Assembly: GCF_000816785.1 (NCBI RefSeq)
Contig: NZ_CP007766.1
Location: 1,178,001 to 1,242,000, forward strand
Length of the DNA: 64,000 bases
Direction: 5' to 3'
From: Campylobacter peloridis LMG 23910
GTDB taxonomy: Bacteria > Campylobacterota > Campylobacteria > Campylobacterales > Campylobacteraceae
Each line of letters starts with the position of its first letter. The first letter of the stretch is position 1. Positions 19,633 through 29,041 of this stretch are shown here, piece after piece. The translations under genes were made by a program, and so were the position numbers. The notes beneath the pieces were generated by a model, which worked only from the letters and a program-made list of their open reading frames with translations, was not told the DNA's origin and did no database searches.

Positions 19633-20064
19633 ATGATAAGCCCTTTTAAGTCAAAAGAACTTATTGTCGATGCATTAGCTGGAAGAAACTTAAGAAGTCA
19701 AATGATTAATTCTAATCTTGCAAATGTCGATACCCCTTTTTATAAAGCAAGAGATATAGAATTTGAAACTGCTTTAGTAAATAGAGCAAATGAAATTTTC
19801 AAAAGAAAAGATACTAAAGAACTTGAACTAGCAAGTACTGATATAAACCATCAAAAACCTTGGAAGTTTCCAGATCCAAATAAATCTACTATTTATTTAA
19901 GAGACGGACATTTAGCAAGAAATGATGCAAATACCGTAGATCTTGATGTAGAAACTACAGAAATGAGTAAAAATACTATGATGATTACTGCTTTAGATGG
20001 TGTTTTAAGAAGGCAAAGTAATATTTTTTCAACCATCATAGAAACAAGTTCTAAATTAGGCTAG
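19633..20064 (+). CDS. flgB: Flagellar basal-body rod protein FlgB
   Basis: Proximal rod subunit of the flagellar basal body, exported by the flagellar type III system. The 143-residue protein has the N-terminal flagellar rod motif NLRSQMINSNLANVDTPFYK and a C-terminal helix that packs with it. It is first in the flgB-flgC-fliE-pbpB run, behind a sigma-54 promoter and the ribosome binding site AAAGGAAA. flgC follows after 10 nt. Confidence 0.95.
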   Translation: MISPFKSKELIVDALAGRNLRSQMINSNLANVDTPFYKARDIEFETALVNRANEIFKRKDTKELELASTDINHQKPWKFPDPNKSTIYLRDGHLARNDANTVDLDVETTEMSKNTMMITALDGVLRRQSNIFSTIIETSSKLG

Positions 20065-20074
20065 GAGAAAGATA

Positions 20075-20569
20075 ATGGCTTATTTAAGTGATTTTGATAT
20101 TAGTGGATACGGACTTAGTGCTCAACGCTTTAGAATGAATGTAATTAGCTCAAATATAGCTAATGCAAATACTACTAGAACAGCAGAAGGCGGGCCTTAT
20201 AGAAGAAGAGAGGTAATTTTTAAAGCGACTGATTTTAATGAGCTTTTAAATAAACAAATTGCCAAAGATAATAATTTTTTAGAATATGAAAACCCACTAA
20301 ATGATCCGGCTTCGCAAAAAGATGCAAAACCTGCTATAATGAGCGTGGTTGTTGATAAAGTTGTTAGAGATGATAAAGATTTTCGTATGAAATATGATCC
20401 TTCTCATCCTGATGCAAACGAACAAGGCTATGTTGCATTTCCAAATATAAATCCAGTGATTGAAATGGCCGATTTAATCGAAGCAACAAGGGCTTATCAA
20501 GCTAATGTAAGTGCTTTTACAAGCACTAAAACCATAGCACAAAGTGCTATAGATTTATTAAGAGGTTAA
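20075..20569 (+). CDS. flgC: Flagellar basal-body rod protein FlgC
   Basis: Rod subunit next to FlgB. The 164-residue sequence has the rod N-terminal motif VISSNIANANTTRTAEGGPYRR and ends with the family C-terminal helix MADLIEATRAYQANVSAF. A GGAGAAAG ribosome binding site precedes the ATG. It sits between flgB and fliE with short gaps, in the usual order for the rod operon. Confidence 0.95.
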   Translation: MAYLSDFDISGYGLSAQRFRMNVISSNIANANTTRTAEGGPYRRREVIFKATDFNELLNKQIAKDNNFLEYENPLNDPASQKDAKPAIMSVVVDKVVRDDKDFRMKYDPSHPDANEQGYVAFPNINPVIEMADLIEATRAYQANVSAFTSTKTIAQSAIDLLRG

Positions 20570-20574
20570 TATAA

Positions 20575-20871
20575 ATGAATACTATTAATAACATTAATCA
20601 ATTAAATAATATCAATAACAAAACAAATAATAGTAACAACACAAATATTGGCGATGAATTTTCAAATTTATTGAAAAATTCAATTAACAATCTTAACAAA
20701 ACACAAGAAACTGCTGAAGCTGCTATGGTAGATATTGCCACAGGAGAAGTAAAAGACTTACACCAAGCAGCAATAGCTATTAGCAAAGCTGAGTCAAGTA
20801 TGAAATTTATGCTTGAGGTTAGAAATAAAGCTATAAATGCATATAAAGAAATTTCAAGAACACAAATTTAA
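20575..20871 (+). CDS. fliE: Flagellar hook-basal body complex protein FliE
   Basis: Joins the MS ring to the rod and is exported early. The 98-residue protein has an unusually Asn-rich N terminus (about 15 Asn in the first 28 residues), followed by the FliE core LHQAAIAISKAESSMKFMLE and its C-terminal helix. The Asn run reflects AAT/AAC-rich DNA and may be a disordered leader. It starts 5 nt after flgC and ends 3 nt before pbpB. Confidence 0.93.
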   Translation: MNTINNINQLNNINNKTNNSNNTNIGDEFSNLLKNSINNLNKTQETAEAAMVDIATGEVKDLHQAAIAISKAESSMKFMLEVRNKAINAYKEISRTQI

Positions 20872-20874
20872 TAT

Positions 20875-22677
20875 ATGCTCTCAAACACTATTAGAAATAG
20901 AGTTTCAAAAGTTGCTTTTGCTTTTTGTATGGCTCTATTTTTTATGGTATTATTTTTACTCTCCACATTTTTTCTTACTTCAAAGCGCCATATTCCTAAT
21001 ACAGAAAAAGAACAATATTTTTCAGCATTAAGAGGGAATATCATTACAAGCGATAATTTTACCATCACTTCAAGTAGACAAATTTATAGAGCAGAGATTG
21101 ATTTAAGGAGTTTAAATCCTGATAAAAAAGATTTATTTTTAAAGCTTTTTGAAATTTATAGCGGTGCGAGTGATGAACAAATGCAAGATATAAAAAAAAG
21201 AATGCTTGCAAAAAAAAAGCGAAGTTATAATTTTATTTTATTACAAAATATTAATTCTAAAAATGCTAGCTACCTAAGAGAATTAGCAAAAAAACTTTAT
21301 ACCCAAGGTTTTTTTCGAGCTTTTACAAACAACAACGGCAGAGTGGAGACAAGAGGCCTTGATATAATAGAACACAAAGAAGATCGTGTGTATATGCCAA
21401 AAGATTCTTTAACTCCAGTTATTGGCTATACAAGAACATATATGGATGAAGAAAGTGAAATTTTCAAAAATATAGGCATTAAAGGTTTAGAAAAATACTA
21501 CAATGATTGCCTAAATCCTATACAAAATGCTAAAATTCAAGGTTTAAAAGACATAGGTGGTAATATAATTTTAAATTTATATTCTAACCAGCAACGCAAA
21601 ATTGATGGTTGTAATTTATACTTGAATATATCACTAAAACTACAAAAAAGTCTTGAAAAAGAAATTGACCAAAGAAATGAAGATTTAAAAGCAAATGAAA
21701 TTATTGTTGCAGTAATGGAAAGTAAAAGTGGAAAAATTTTAGCACTTGCTAGTTCTAGAAGATATGATCCGCAAAATCGCGGAAGAGATCTTTCTGTGCT
21801 AAATGCTAGTGCCATAGAATATGGGTATGAAGCAGGTTCGGTTATAAAACCCTTTATTTTTACAACTGCTTTAATGCTAGATAAAATTAAAGTAAATGAA
21901 ATAATTGATACTGATGGTGGGCAATATAAATTAGGACGCTTTACTATACGCGATGATCACAAAAAAAATAAAATGAGCATGGAAGAAGTTATTACTTACT
22001 CTTCTAATGTTGGTATGATTAAAATTGCCAAAAGACTAAGTAATCTTGAAATTATATCAGGGCTTAGAATTTTTCGTTTTGGAGAAAAAAGTGGTATTGA
22101 CTTACCTTATGAACAAAAAGGTGAAATTCCAAACCCTAAAAATTTAAGAGATATTGAAAAATCGGTATTAAGCTATGGATATGGTTTAAAAACAACTTTT
22201 ATGCAACTTTTAGCCGCTTATAATGTTTTTAATAATGATGGTATTTATATAAGCCCACAAATTGCAAATAAATTTTATCAAAATGGTCGCTTGGTTAAAT
22301 TAGATGAAGATGTTAAAAAAGATAAAATATTATCTAGTAAAGCTGCCAAAGAAATGCAACAAATTCTAATCAATGTAATAGAAAAAGGAACAGGTAAAAA
22401 AGCCCAAACTAAAGGTATTATCATAGGTGGAAAAACAGGAACTGCTAGAATAGCTGAAAGAAAAGGTTATACATCTAATCGCTATAATGCATCATTTTTT
22501 GGATTTGCTAATGATGAAACACACCATTACACCATAGGCGTTTTAGTAAGAAATCCAACTAAGGCTTATAGTTATTATGCTGCACAAAGTGCTTTGCCTG
22601 TATTTAAAGATACTGTTAATATTTTAATTAAAGAAAATTATTTAAAACCTATAAAAGAACAAGATGTTAAAAAATAA
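20875..22677 (+). CDS. pbpB: Penicillin-binding protein 2/FtsI-type transpeptidase
   Basis: Monofunctional class B penicillin-binding protein, a peptidoglycan cross-linking enzyme anchored in the inner membrane, probably the divisome or FtsI type. An N-terminal membrane segment (about residues 10-32) is followed by a dimerisation domain and a transpeptidase domain. The active-site Ser is in AGSVIKPF near residue 321, SSN is in ITYSSNVGM near 377, and KTG is in GGKTGTARIA near 519. Length is 600. It is the fourth gene behind the flgB promoter, as in C. jejuni (Cj0525c), so it may be partly flagellar-regulated, though it probably also has its own promoter. Confidence 0.93.
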   Translation: MLSNTIRNRVSKVAFAFCMALFFMVLFLLSTFFLTSKRHIPNTEKEQYFSALRGNIITSDNFTITSSRQIYRAEIDLRSLNPDKKDLFLKLFEIYSGASDEQMQDIKKRMLAKKKRSYNFILLQNINSKNASYLRELAKKLYTQGFFRAFTNNNGRVETRGLDIIEHKEDRVYMPKDSLTPVIGYTRTYMDEESEIFKNIGIKGLEKYYNDCLNPIQNAKIQGLKDIGGNIILNLYSNQQRKIDGCNLYLNISLKLQKSLEKEIDQRNEDLKANEIIVAVMESKSGKILALASSRRYDPQNRGRDLSVLNASAIEYGYEAGSVIKPFIFTTALMLDKIKVNEIIDTDGGQYKLGRFTIRDDHKKNKMSMEEVITYSSNVGMIKIAKRLSNLEIISGLRIFRFGEKSGIDLPYEQKGEIPNPKNLRDIEKSVLSYGYGLKTTFMQLLAAYNVFNNDGIYISPQIANKFYQNGRLVKLDEDVKKDKILSSKAAKEMQQILINVIEKGTGKKAQTKGIIIGGKTGTARIAERKGYTSNRYNASFFGFANDETHHYTIGVLVRNPTKAYSYYAAQSALPVFKDTVNILIKENYLKPIKEQDVKK

Positions 22678-22801
22678 AATTATCACGATATTAATCTTTT
22701 TTACATTGATTTTTTGTTTTGCTTATTTAAAATACTGGATTTTATTATTTATAACTTTATTTGTGTTTTTGGTTGTATTATACCTACGAAAAAATTTATA
22801 G
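22664..22801 (+). CDS. Small hydrophobic membrane protein, 45 residues
   Basis: I found this reading frame in the gap after pbpB. It starts at an ATG inside the last codons of pbpB (14-nt overlap) and encodes MLKNKIITIL, a long hydrophobic stretch with Phe, Leu, Ile and Tyr, and a basic tail LRKNL. Two short membrane segments, or one long one, fit (about residues 6-40). Translational coupling to pbpB is plausible. A similarly small gene follows pbpB in C. jejuni (Cj0524), from memory, which supports a real gene. Function unknown. Confidence 0.55.
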   Translation: MLKNKIITILIFFTLIFCFAYLKYWILLFITLFVFLVVLYLRKNL

Positions 22802-22827
22802 GTATAGAAACTTAGGATGTAAACAAA

Positions 22828-23008
22828 ATGTTTTACAATTACAAAAAGATTTAACCGTTTACTGGGTAAATAGTTAAAATGTAGTGCTATAAGCACGCAA
22901 AGTATGTTTAGTGGATGCAAAAACTTCAATCAAAAATTATCAAGTTGGAATTTAAAAAATATTCCAAGAAAAAATCATATGTTTTTTAATACTGCTATAA
23001 AAAATTAG
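22828..23008 (+). pseudogene. Remnant of a BspA-like (DUF285) surface repeat protein
   Basis: The 216-bp gap between the small membrane gene and hemH is not random. From the ATG at 22904 one frame reads MFSGCKNFNQKLSSWNLKN, a textbook DUF285/BspA-type repeat (MFxxCxxFNQxLxxWxxxN), then a second MF, and stops at 23008. Upstream, at 22828, another frame reads MFYNYKK and a third reads LTVYWVNS, both fitting a preceding repeat unit broken by stop codons and frameshifts. No start, signal or complete domain remains. It looks like the decayed end of a larger surface-protein gene. The family identity rests on pattern recognition by eye. Confidence 0.55.
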
Positions 23009-23017
23009 CATAAATAA

Positions 23018-23923
23018 TTACATTTTGACTTGATTTAAAACAAACTCCACAAAATCATCGCTATCATTTAAACAAGCAATAAGCTCATAATCATTTTTAG
23101 CCAAATGCCTATATTCTATCCCAAGCTCAAAAATAGTTTCAGAACAATCTATACAAAAAGATATAGGATAAATCAAAGCTTTTTGTTCTAAATTAGCTAA
23201 AACATCACTCGTGTTTGGCTCAAGCCACTTAATAGGACCTAGTTTTGATTGATAAGAAAGCAAAATTTGATCAAATTCATCTTTTAATCTTTCTTTTAAA
23301 AGCTCTACATGCTCATTTACATGTTTTTCATACAAATCACCTTTTTTAATCACTGAAAGTGGTAAAGAATGTGCTGAAAAAATCAAGGTTTTAAAGTTAT
23401 GCTTTTTATTTTTTTCTAAAATATGTTTAATAACAATTTCATTATAAAATGCATCTTTATAAAAGACATCAATAATACTTAACTTAGTTTTGATATTTGC
23501 ATTTTTAAGGGCATTTTGCACCACTTCTAAAGAACTACTAACCGTTGTTTTAGAATGGTGAGGATATAAAGGAAATAAAATAATCTCATCATCTTCTTTA
23601 AAATCATATTTTTTTAAAACATCACTTGCAAAAGGAGGGACATATAAGCTAATAAAATCAAATTTATATTCTTTAGTTTTAATATTTAACTTATTGCACA
23701 ATTTTTGTGTAAGCTCGGTAAGCGGAGATTTACCACCCATTTTTTCGTAATTTTGTTTCATAGCTTTTAATCTTGATTTTCTTATTATAAAAGCTACAAA
23801 TTTTCTTAAAAAAACATTTTTAATCCCTAAAATATAAGGATCATTAAACATATTTTTTAAAAAAAGCTCACACTCACTAAGCTTATTAACCCCGCCCATA
23901 TTCAAAAAAAATACATACTTCAT
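23018..23923 (-). CDS. hemH: Ferrochelatase
   Basis: Inserts ferrous iron into protoporphyrin IX, the last step of protohaem synthesis. The 301-residue protein has the N-terminal LNMGGVNKLSECELFLKNMF, the catalytic His motif TLIFSAHSLPLSVIKKGD near residue 185, and SYQSKLGPIKWLEP near 232 (FQSRFG in other species). It ends the leftward trio with the oxidoreductase and aminotransferase, starting immediately after the former's stop with no gap. Equivalent of Cj0503c. Confidence 0.93.
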   Translation of the reverse strand: MKYVFFLNMGGVNKLSECELFLKNMFNDPYILGIKNVFLRKFVAFIIRKSRLKAMKQNYEKMGGKSPLTELTQKLCNKLNIKTKEYKFDFISLYVPPFASDVLKKYDFKEDDEIILFPLYPHHSKTTVSSSLEVVQNALKNANIKTKLSIIDVFYKDAFYNEIVIKHILEKNKKHNFKTLIFSAHSLPLSVIKKGDLYEKHVNEHVELLKERLKDEFDQILLSYQSKLGPIKWLEPNTSDVLANLEQKALIYPISFCIDCSETIFELGIEYRHLAKNDYELIACLNDSDDFVEFVLNQVKM

Positions 23924-24781
23924 TTAAGCACCTTCTAAAATTTCTTGCACCCTTAATGCATCTTCAATACTTGCTAAATTCTTACTTTCTCCATTTTTTA
24001 TCAGCTCAAAAAATGCCTCATGCTCACCATATAAAGGGGAGTTATTATATAAATTGGCAATTTTTTGCGAATTAATAAAAAGTTCATAATTTTTCAAATC
24101 AAGCTCATAGCTATAATTTTTACCCAAAACAATAAATTTTCTTATGATAAAATTAGCATTCCAGCTATTGTGAATACACGCTAAAACATTTTCTAATCTT
24201 AAATTAATCATCACCTCATCTTCAAATTTAGCATGATGATGTGTTTTATTAATTTTTACATCTATTATTTTCTCTTGCGTTAAAAAATAAATCAAATCAA
24301 GATCATGCACACTAAGATCACTTAATACCCCTACATCATTGATTCTTTGCGGATAAGCAGAAATTCTTTGTATATTTATGCTAATTATTTCATCATTTAA
24401 AAGCTTTTCTTTTAAGGTTAAAATCGCAGGATTAAATCTTTCGCAAAATCCTACCCCTACTCTAACTCCATCTTTTATAGCTTGATTTTGTAGCTTTAAA
24501 ATTTCATTTAAATTTAAAGCTAAGGGTTTTTCTATTAAAACATTTTTTATTTGAGTAAAAACTTTTAAAGCTATATCTAAATGCGTAGAAGTTGGAGTAG
24601 CAATAATCACACCATCAAGATTTTGTGTTAAAAAATCATCAAAATTTTTATGAAAAAAGTGTTTAAATTCATCTTTACAAAAAGGATCATATAAATGAAT
24701 TTCTTTGATATTTGGATTTTTTTCAAGTTCTTTTAAATGGTTTTTTCCCATTTTACCAAGACCTATAAGCCCTATTTTCAT
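23924..24781 (-). CDS. Gfo/Idh/MocA-family NAD(P)-dependent oxidoreductase
   Basis: A 285-residue oxidoreductase with an N-terminal Rossmann motif IGLIGLGKMGKNHL, the ATPTSTHLDIAL strand-helix, and EKPLALNLNEI with the conserved EKP of the family near residue 100. It follows the DegT aminotransferase with an ATGA 4-nt overlap. That pairing is typical of nucleotide-sugar modification, where a WbpB/WlbA-type dehydrogenase oxidises C3 and the aminotransferase then aminates it. No other glycan genes are nearby, so the substrate is unknown. Equivalent of Cj0504c. Confidence 0.85.
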   Translation of the reverse strand: MKIGLIGLGKMGKNHLKELEKNPNIKEIHLYDPFCKDEFKHFFHKNFDDFLTQNLDGVIIATPTSTHLDIALKVFTQIKNVLIEKPLALNLNEILKLQNQAIKDGVRVGVGFCERFNPAILTLKEKLLNDEIISINIQRISAYPQRINDVGVLSDLSVHDLDLIYFLTQEKIIDVKINKTHHHAKFEDEVMINLRLENVLACIHNSWNANFIIRKFIVLGKNYSYELDLKNYELFINSQKIANLYNNSPLYGEHEAFFELIKNGESKNLASIEDALRVQEILEGA

Positions 24782-25860
24782 TCAAAAGCCTTAATCACTT
24801 TAGCTTGGTGCTCTTCTTTTAAAAATGCACTCATAGGTAAGGATAAAATTTCATCACTCAAAAGCTCTGTATTGATTAAATCACCCTTTTTATAAGCAAG
24901 ATAAGCAAAAGCTTCTTGCAAATGAAGTCCTAAAGGATAATGCACCGCAGTAGGTATGCCTTGCTCTTGTAATTTTTGTATGAAATTTTCTCTATTTTTT
25001 ACACGCACGCTATATTGAGCCTGGGCACTCATAAAACCATCTTTTCTTGGCGGTAAAATGCAATTTTTTAAATTTTGATCATAAATTTTTGCTATGGCTT
25101 CTCTTTTTTTAATCTCTTCATCTAGATATTTCAATTTCACATTTAAAATAGCTGCTTGGATAGTATCAAGCCTTCCGTTAATACCAATGTATTTGTGTTT
25201 ATATCTTTGTACTTGCCCATGGTTTAAATAAATTTTAATTTTTTGTGCTAATTCATCATCTTGGGTAAAAACCGCCCCGCCATCTCCATAAGCACCCAAA
25301 GGCTTAGATGGAAAAAAGCTAGTGCAAGATATATCAGCTATAGCACATGATTTTACGCCTTTTTGGCTGGCTCCAAAACTTTGTGCACTATCTTCTATCA
25401 AAGCAATGTTTTGGCTTTTACAAAGTTCTTTTAGAGCAAACATATCAGGCATAAGTCCAAAAATACTCACAGCAATCACAGCCTTAGTTTTAGGTGTGAT
25501 AGCACTTTGAACTTTTTCCAAGCTAAGATTATAATCTTTAAAATCAATATCTACAAAAACAGGCTTAGCACCAATTAAAGCCACCATTTCAGCCGTAGCT
25601 ATAAAGGTAAAACTTGGCACTATTACCTCATCATCCCTACCCACACCCAAAGCCATTAAGGCCAAAAATAATGCACTTGTACCACTTGAACAACCTATAG
25701 CATGTTTAATACCTACATATTTAGCCAAATTGCTTTCAAATTCTTCTAATTTTGCACCACCAATAAAAGAAGCACTTTGCAAAACCTCGCCAATAGCTTT
25801 ATCAATTTCATTTTTATACGCATTATATTGAGCATTTAAGTCTATAAAAGGAATATTCAT
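24778..25860 (-). CDS. DegT/DnrJ/EryC1-family PLP aminotransferase
   Basis: A 360-residue sugar-type aminotransferase (fold type I). The N terminus PFIDLNAQYNAYKNEID is typical of the WbpE/WlbC branch. GCSSGTSALFLALMAL binds the cofactor phosphate, and the Schiff-base Lys is in TSFFPSKPLGAYGDGG near residue 186, followed by NGRLDTIQAAIL near 229. It heads the leftward operon with the Gfo/Idh oxidoreductase and hemH, behind a TATAAT box at 25889-25894. Probable product: a 3-amino sugar nucleotide; this is family inference. Confidence 0.87.
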   Translation of the reverse strand: MNIPFIDLNAQYNAYKNEIDKAIGEVLQSASFIGGAKLEEFESNLAKYVGIKHAIGCSSGTSALFLALMALGVGRDDEVIVPSFTFIATAEMVALIGAKPVFVDIDFKDYNLSLEKVQSAITPKTKAVIAVSIFGLMPDMFALKELCKSQNIALIEDSAQSFGASQKGVKSCAIADISCTSFFPSKPLGAYGDGGAVFTQDDELAQKIKIYLNHGQVQRYKHKYIGINGRLDTIQAAILNVKLKYLDEEIKKREAIAKIYDQNLKNCILPPRKDGFMSAQAQYSVRVKNRENFIQKLQEQGIPTAVHYPLGLHLQEAFAYLAYKKGDLINTELLSDEILSLPMSAFLKEEHQAKVIKAFE

Positions 25861-25888
25861 TGTATAACCTTGTAAATTTAAAATTGTG

Positions 25889-25894
25889 ATTATA
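25889..25894 (-). promoter_or_regulatory. -10 box for the aminotransferase-hemH operon
   Basis: Minus-strand TATAAT, 28 nt upstream of the aminotransferase ATG, within the 101-bp divergent gap to alaS. It has a consensus sequence and suitable distance; the upstream region is T-rich without a clear -35, as is usual here. Confidence 0.5.
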
Positions 25895-25961
25895 AGATAG
25901 TTTTACTTAATTTAAAGTATTTTTGGTATTATTTTGAGCAAAAAATTAGCTAGGAAAATCC

Positions 25962-28499
25962 ATGGATATTAGAAAAGAATATTTAGAATTTTTTAAATCA
26001 AAAGGACATGAAATAACCCCTTCAAGCCCTTTAGTACCTGATGATGCGACTTTACTTTTTACCAATGCAGGTATGGTGCCTTTTAAAAGCATATTTACAG
26101 GAGAAATCCCACGCCCAAATCCTCCACGCAAAACAAGCTGTCAAACTTGCATAAGAGCTGGTGGAAAACACAATGACTTAGATAATGTGGGCTATACAGC
26201 ACGCCATCATACTTTTTTTGAAATGCTTGGGAATTTTAGTTTTGGAGATTATTTTAAAAAACAAGCCATTGCTTATGCTTGGGAATTTGTAACTGAGGTT
26301 TTAAAACTACCTAAAGAAAGATTATATGTAAGTGTCCATGAAAACGATGATGAAGCATATGAGCTTTGGCAAGAGCACATAGAAAAAGAAAGAATTTACA
26401 AATTTGGCGATAAAGATAATTTCTGGCAAATGGGCGATACTGGACCTTGTGGGCCTTGTAGTGAAATTTTTTATGATCAAGGTGCTGAGCATTTTAATTC
26501 TAGTGAAGATTATATGGGTGGTGATGGAGATAGATTTTTAGAAATTTGGAATCTAGTTTTCATGCAATATGAAAGAAGTGCTGATGGCACGCTTACCCCA
26601 TTGCCAAAGCCAAGTATTGATACAGGCATGGGGCTTGAAAGGGTTAGTGCTATAAAAGAAGGAAAATTTAGCAATTTTGATAGTTCTTTGTTTATGCCAA
26701 TTATTGAGAGTATTGCAAAACTTTGTGGCAAAACTTATACTTATGAAAGTGGAGCTAGTTATAGAGTAATTGCTGATCATATAAGATCGAGTGTATTTTT
26801 GCTTGCTCAAGGGGTTGGTTTTGATAAAGAAGGTAGGGGTTATGTTTTAAGAAGAATTATGCGTCGTGCCTTAAGACATGGATATTTACTGGGTCTTAAA
26901 AGAGCTTTTATGTATGAGCTTGTAGATGTGGTTTGTGAATTAATGGGCGGGCATTATACTTACTTAAATGAGAAAAAAGAATTTATTAAAGAGCAAATTA
27001 AACTAGAAGAAGAAAGATTTTTAAGTACCATTGAAAATGGTATAGAAATTTTTAATGAAGAATTAAAAAATACTAAAGATGTTTTCAGCGGTGAAGTTGC
27101 GTTTAAACTTTATGATACTTATGGTTTTCCGCTTGATTTAACCCAAGATATGCTAAGAGAAAAAAATCTTAGTGTAGATGAGGCTAAATTTAATGAACTT
27201 ATGCAAGAACAAAAAAATAGAGCTAAAGCTTCTTGGAAAGGAAGTGGAGATAAGGCAATTAGCGGAGATTTTAAAATTTTATTAGAAAAATTTGGCAAAA
27301 ACACTTTTAGTGGCTATGAAAATTATGAAGAAAAAACTAAAATTTTAGCTATCTTAGATGAAGATTTTAAAATCATAACCGAAGCTAAAGCAGGAGATAT
27401 AGCATGGTTAATGCTTGAAAAAACTCCATTTTATGCAACTAGCGGGGGGCAAAGTGCTGATATAGGCTTTATTAATGAAAATGAGGTTTTAGATACACAA
27501 AAATTCTTTGAACTTAACCTAAGCAAAGTAAAATTAAAACAAGATCTTAAAACAAATGATGAAGTTATAGCTTGTATAGATACTAAAAAAAGAGAGCAAA
27601 TTGCAAGACATCATAGTGCAACGCATTTATTGCACCATGCTTTAAGAGAAATTCTTGGCTCACACATTAGCCAAGCAGGCTCTTTAGTAGAATACAATAA
27701 ATTAAGATTTGATTTTACTCATCCAAAGGCGTTAAATCATGAAGAATTAAACCAAATACAAGCTTTAGTAAATGCTTACATCATGCAAGCAAATGAGGCT
27801 AAAATTGAAATTTTAGATTTAGAAGAGGCCAAAAAAAGTGGAGCTATAGCTTTATTTAGCGAAAAATATCAAGAAAAAGTAAGGGTTTTAACCTTAGGAA
27901 CTAGTAAGGAACTTTGCGGTGGAACCCATGTGAAAAATAGTTCTGAAATAGGAAGTTTTTACATCATCAAAGAAAGCGGGGTTAGTGCTGGAGTTAGAAG
28001 AATAGAAGCAGTTGTAAGTAAAGCTGCGCTTGATTATGTGAATGAAAATTTAAAAGAATTAAACCAAGTAAAAGAAGAATTAAAAACCCAAGATATTTTA
28101 AATTATGTTGCAAAATTAAAAAATGAAATCACGAATTTAAAAAATGATTTAAAAAATTCAAGCAAAACAAATTTAGATTCTAAAGAGCTTAATAAAACTA
28201 CTTATTGTGTGCAAAAAATTGATAATGGCGATATAAAAGCCATGATAGATGAGTTTAAAAATAAATTTAATAAAGCTGTGATTTTACTTTTACAAGAAAA
28301 AGAAGGTAAAATCCTTATAGCAGCAGGTGTTAAAGAAGCTCCTTTAAAAGCAGGAAATTTAGTAAAAGAAATCGCTCAAATTTTAGGTGGAAATGGCGGT
28401 GGGAGAGATGATTTTGCTACTGCTGGAGGTAAGGATAGTAGCAAAATAGATCAAGCGTTAATTCATGCTGAAAAAATCATAAAAGAAAGTCTTGCTTAA
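25962..28499 (+). CDS. alaS: Alanyl-tRNA synthetase
   Basis: Class II synthetase of 845 residues. The N-terminal catalytic domain begins [20 protein letters not shown], with motif 2 around [17 protein letters not shown] near residue 86. The editing domain carries [14 protein letters not shown] (HxxxH zinc ligands, near 547) and CGGTHVKN near 650. The C-terminal [17 protein letters not shown] segment is also present. It starts at an ATG after AGGAAAA and overlaps maf by one base. Equivalent of Cj0506. Confidence 0.97.
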   Translation: MDIRKEYLEFFKSKGHEITPSSPLVPDDATLLFTNAGMVPFKSIFTGEIPRPNPPRKTSCQTCIRAGGKHNDLDNVGYTARHHTFFEMLGNFSFGDYFKKQAIAYAWEFVTEVLKLPKERLYVSVHENDDEAYELWQEHIEKERIYKFGDKDNFWQMGDTGPCGPCSEIFYDQGAEHFNSSEDYMGGDGDRFLEIWNLVFMQYERSADGTLTPLPKPSIDTGMGLERVSAIKEGKFSNFDSSLFMPIIESIAKLCGKTYTYESGASYRVIADHIRSSVFLLAQGVGFDKEGRGYVLRRIMRRALRHGYLLGLKRAFMYELVDVVCELMGGHYTYLNEKKEFIKEQIKLEEERFLSTIENGIEIFNEELKNTKDVFSGEVAFKLYDTYGFPLDLTQDMLREKNLSVDEAKFNELMQEQKNRAKASWKGSGDKAISGDFKILLEKFGKNTFSGYENYEEKTKILAILDEDFKIITEAKAGDIAWLMLEKTPFYATSGGQSADIGFINENEVLDTQKFFELNLSKVKLKQDLKTNDEVIACIDTKKREQIARHHSATHLLHHALREILGSHISQAGSLVEYNKLRFDFTHPKALNHEELNQIQALVNAYIMQANEAKIEILDLEEAKKSGAIALFSEKYQEKVRVLTLGTSKELCGGTHVKNSSEIGSFYIIKESGVSAGVRRIEAVVSKAALDYVNENLKELNQVKEELKTQDILNYVAKLKNEITNLKNDLKNSSKTNLDSKELNKTTYCVQKIDNGDIKAMIDEFKNKFNKAVILLLQEKEGKILIAAGVKEAPLKAGNLVKEIAQILGGNGGGRDDFATAGGKDSSKIDQALIHAEKIIKESLA

Positions 28500-29041
28500 T
28501 GCTTTATTTAGCTTCAAGTTCGCCCTCACGCGTTGCTTTGTTAAAAAAAGCAAATATAGCTTTTGAACAAATCATTTTAGATTATGATGAGAGTTTGGTA
28601 AAAAAAGAAAATCCAAGCTCTTATGTGCAAAAAATTGTTTTAGAAAAACAAAGGCAGTTTTTTACAAAATATCCTGATTTTAAAAATGTTTTATTTGCAG
28701 ATAGTATAGTTTGTATTGAAAATGCAATTTTTACCAAGGCAAAAAACGACTCACAAGCTTTTGAAATGCTAAATTTGCAAAGTGGAAAAAATGTTAGTAT
28801 TTTAAGTGCAATGATATTAAATTTAGAACACAAACAACTTTTTTCTCTTAGCAAATGTGATTTAATCTTAGATCATTTTGATCATAAACATATGCAAGAA
28901 TACATTGATTCAAAGCTTTACCAAGGTAAAGCAGGTGCGATAATGTGTGAGGGTTTTCACAAAAAATACATTAAAAAAATGATAGGCCATGAAAGCACTG
29001 CTTTAGGGCTTGATATAGAACTTTTGAAAGCGTTCTTATGA
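28499..29041 (+). CDS. maf: Maf-family nucleoside triphosphate pyrophosphatase
   Basis: A 180-residue Maf/Ham1-type pyrophosphatase that hydrolyses non-canonical or selected nucleoside triphosphates to monophosphates. The N-terminal motif LASSSPSRVALLKKANI (SxxR form) and the catalytic ADSIVCIEN near residue 68 are visible. The start overlaps the alaS stop by one base (TAATG), and the stop overlaps pbpA by 4 nt (ATGA). Whether it is the dTTP/UTP or the 7-methyl-GTP subtype cannot be told by eye. Confidence 0.88.
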   Translation: MLYLASSSPSRVALLKKANIAFEQIILDYDESLVKKENPSSYVQKIVLEKQRQFFTKYPDFKNVLFADSIVCIENAIFTKAKNDSQAFEMLNLQSGKNVSILSAMILNLEHKQLFSLSKCDLILDHFDHKHMQEYIDSKLYQGKAGAIMCEGFHKKYIKKMIGHESTALGLDIELLKAFL

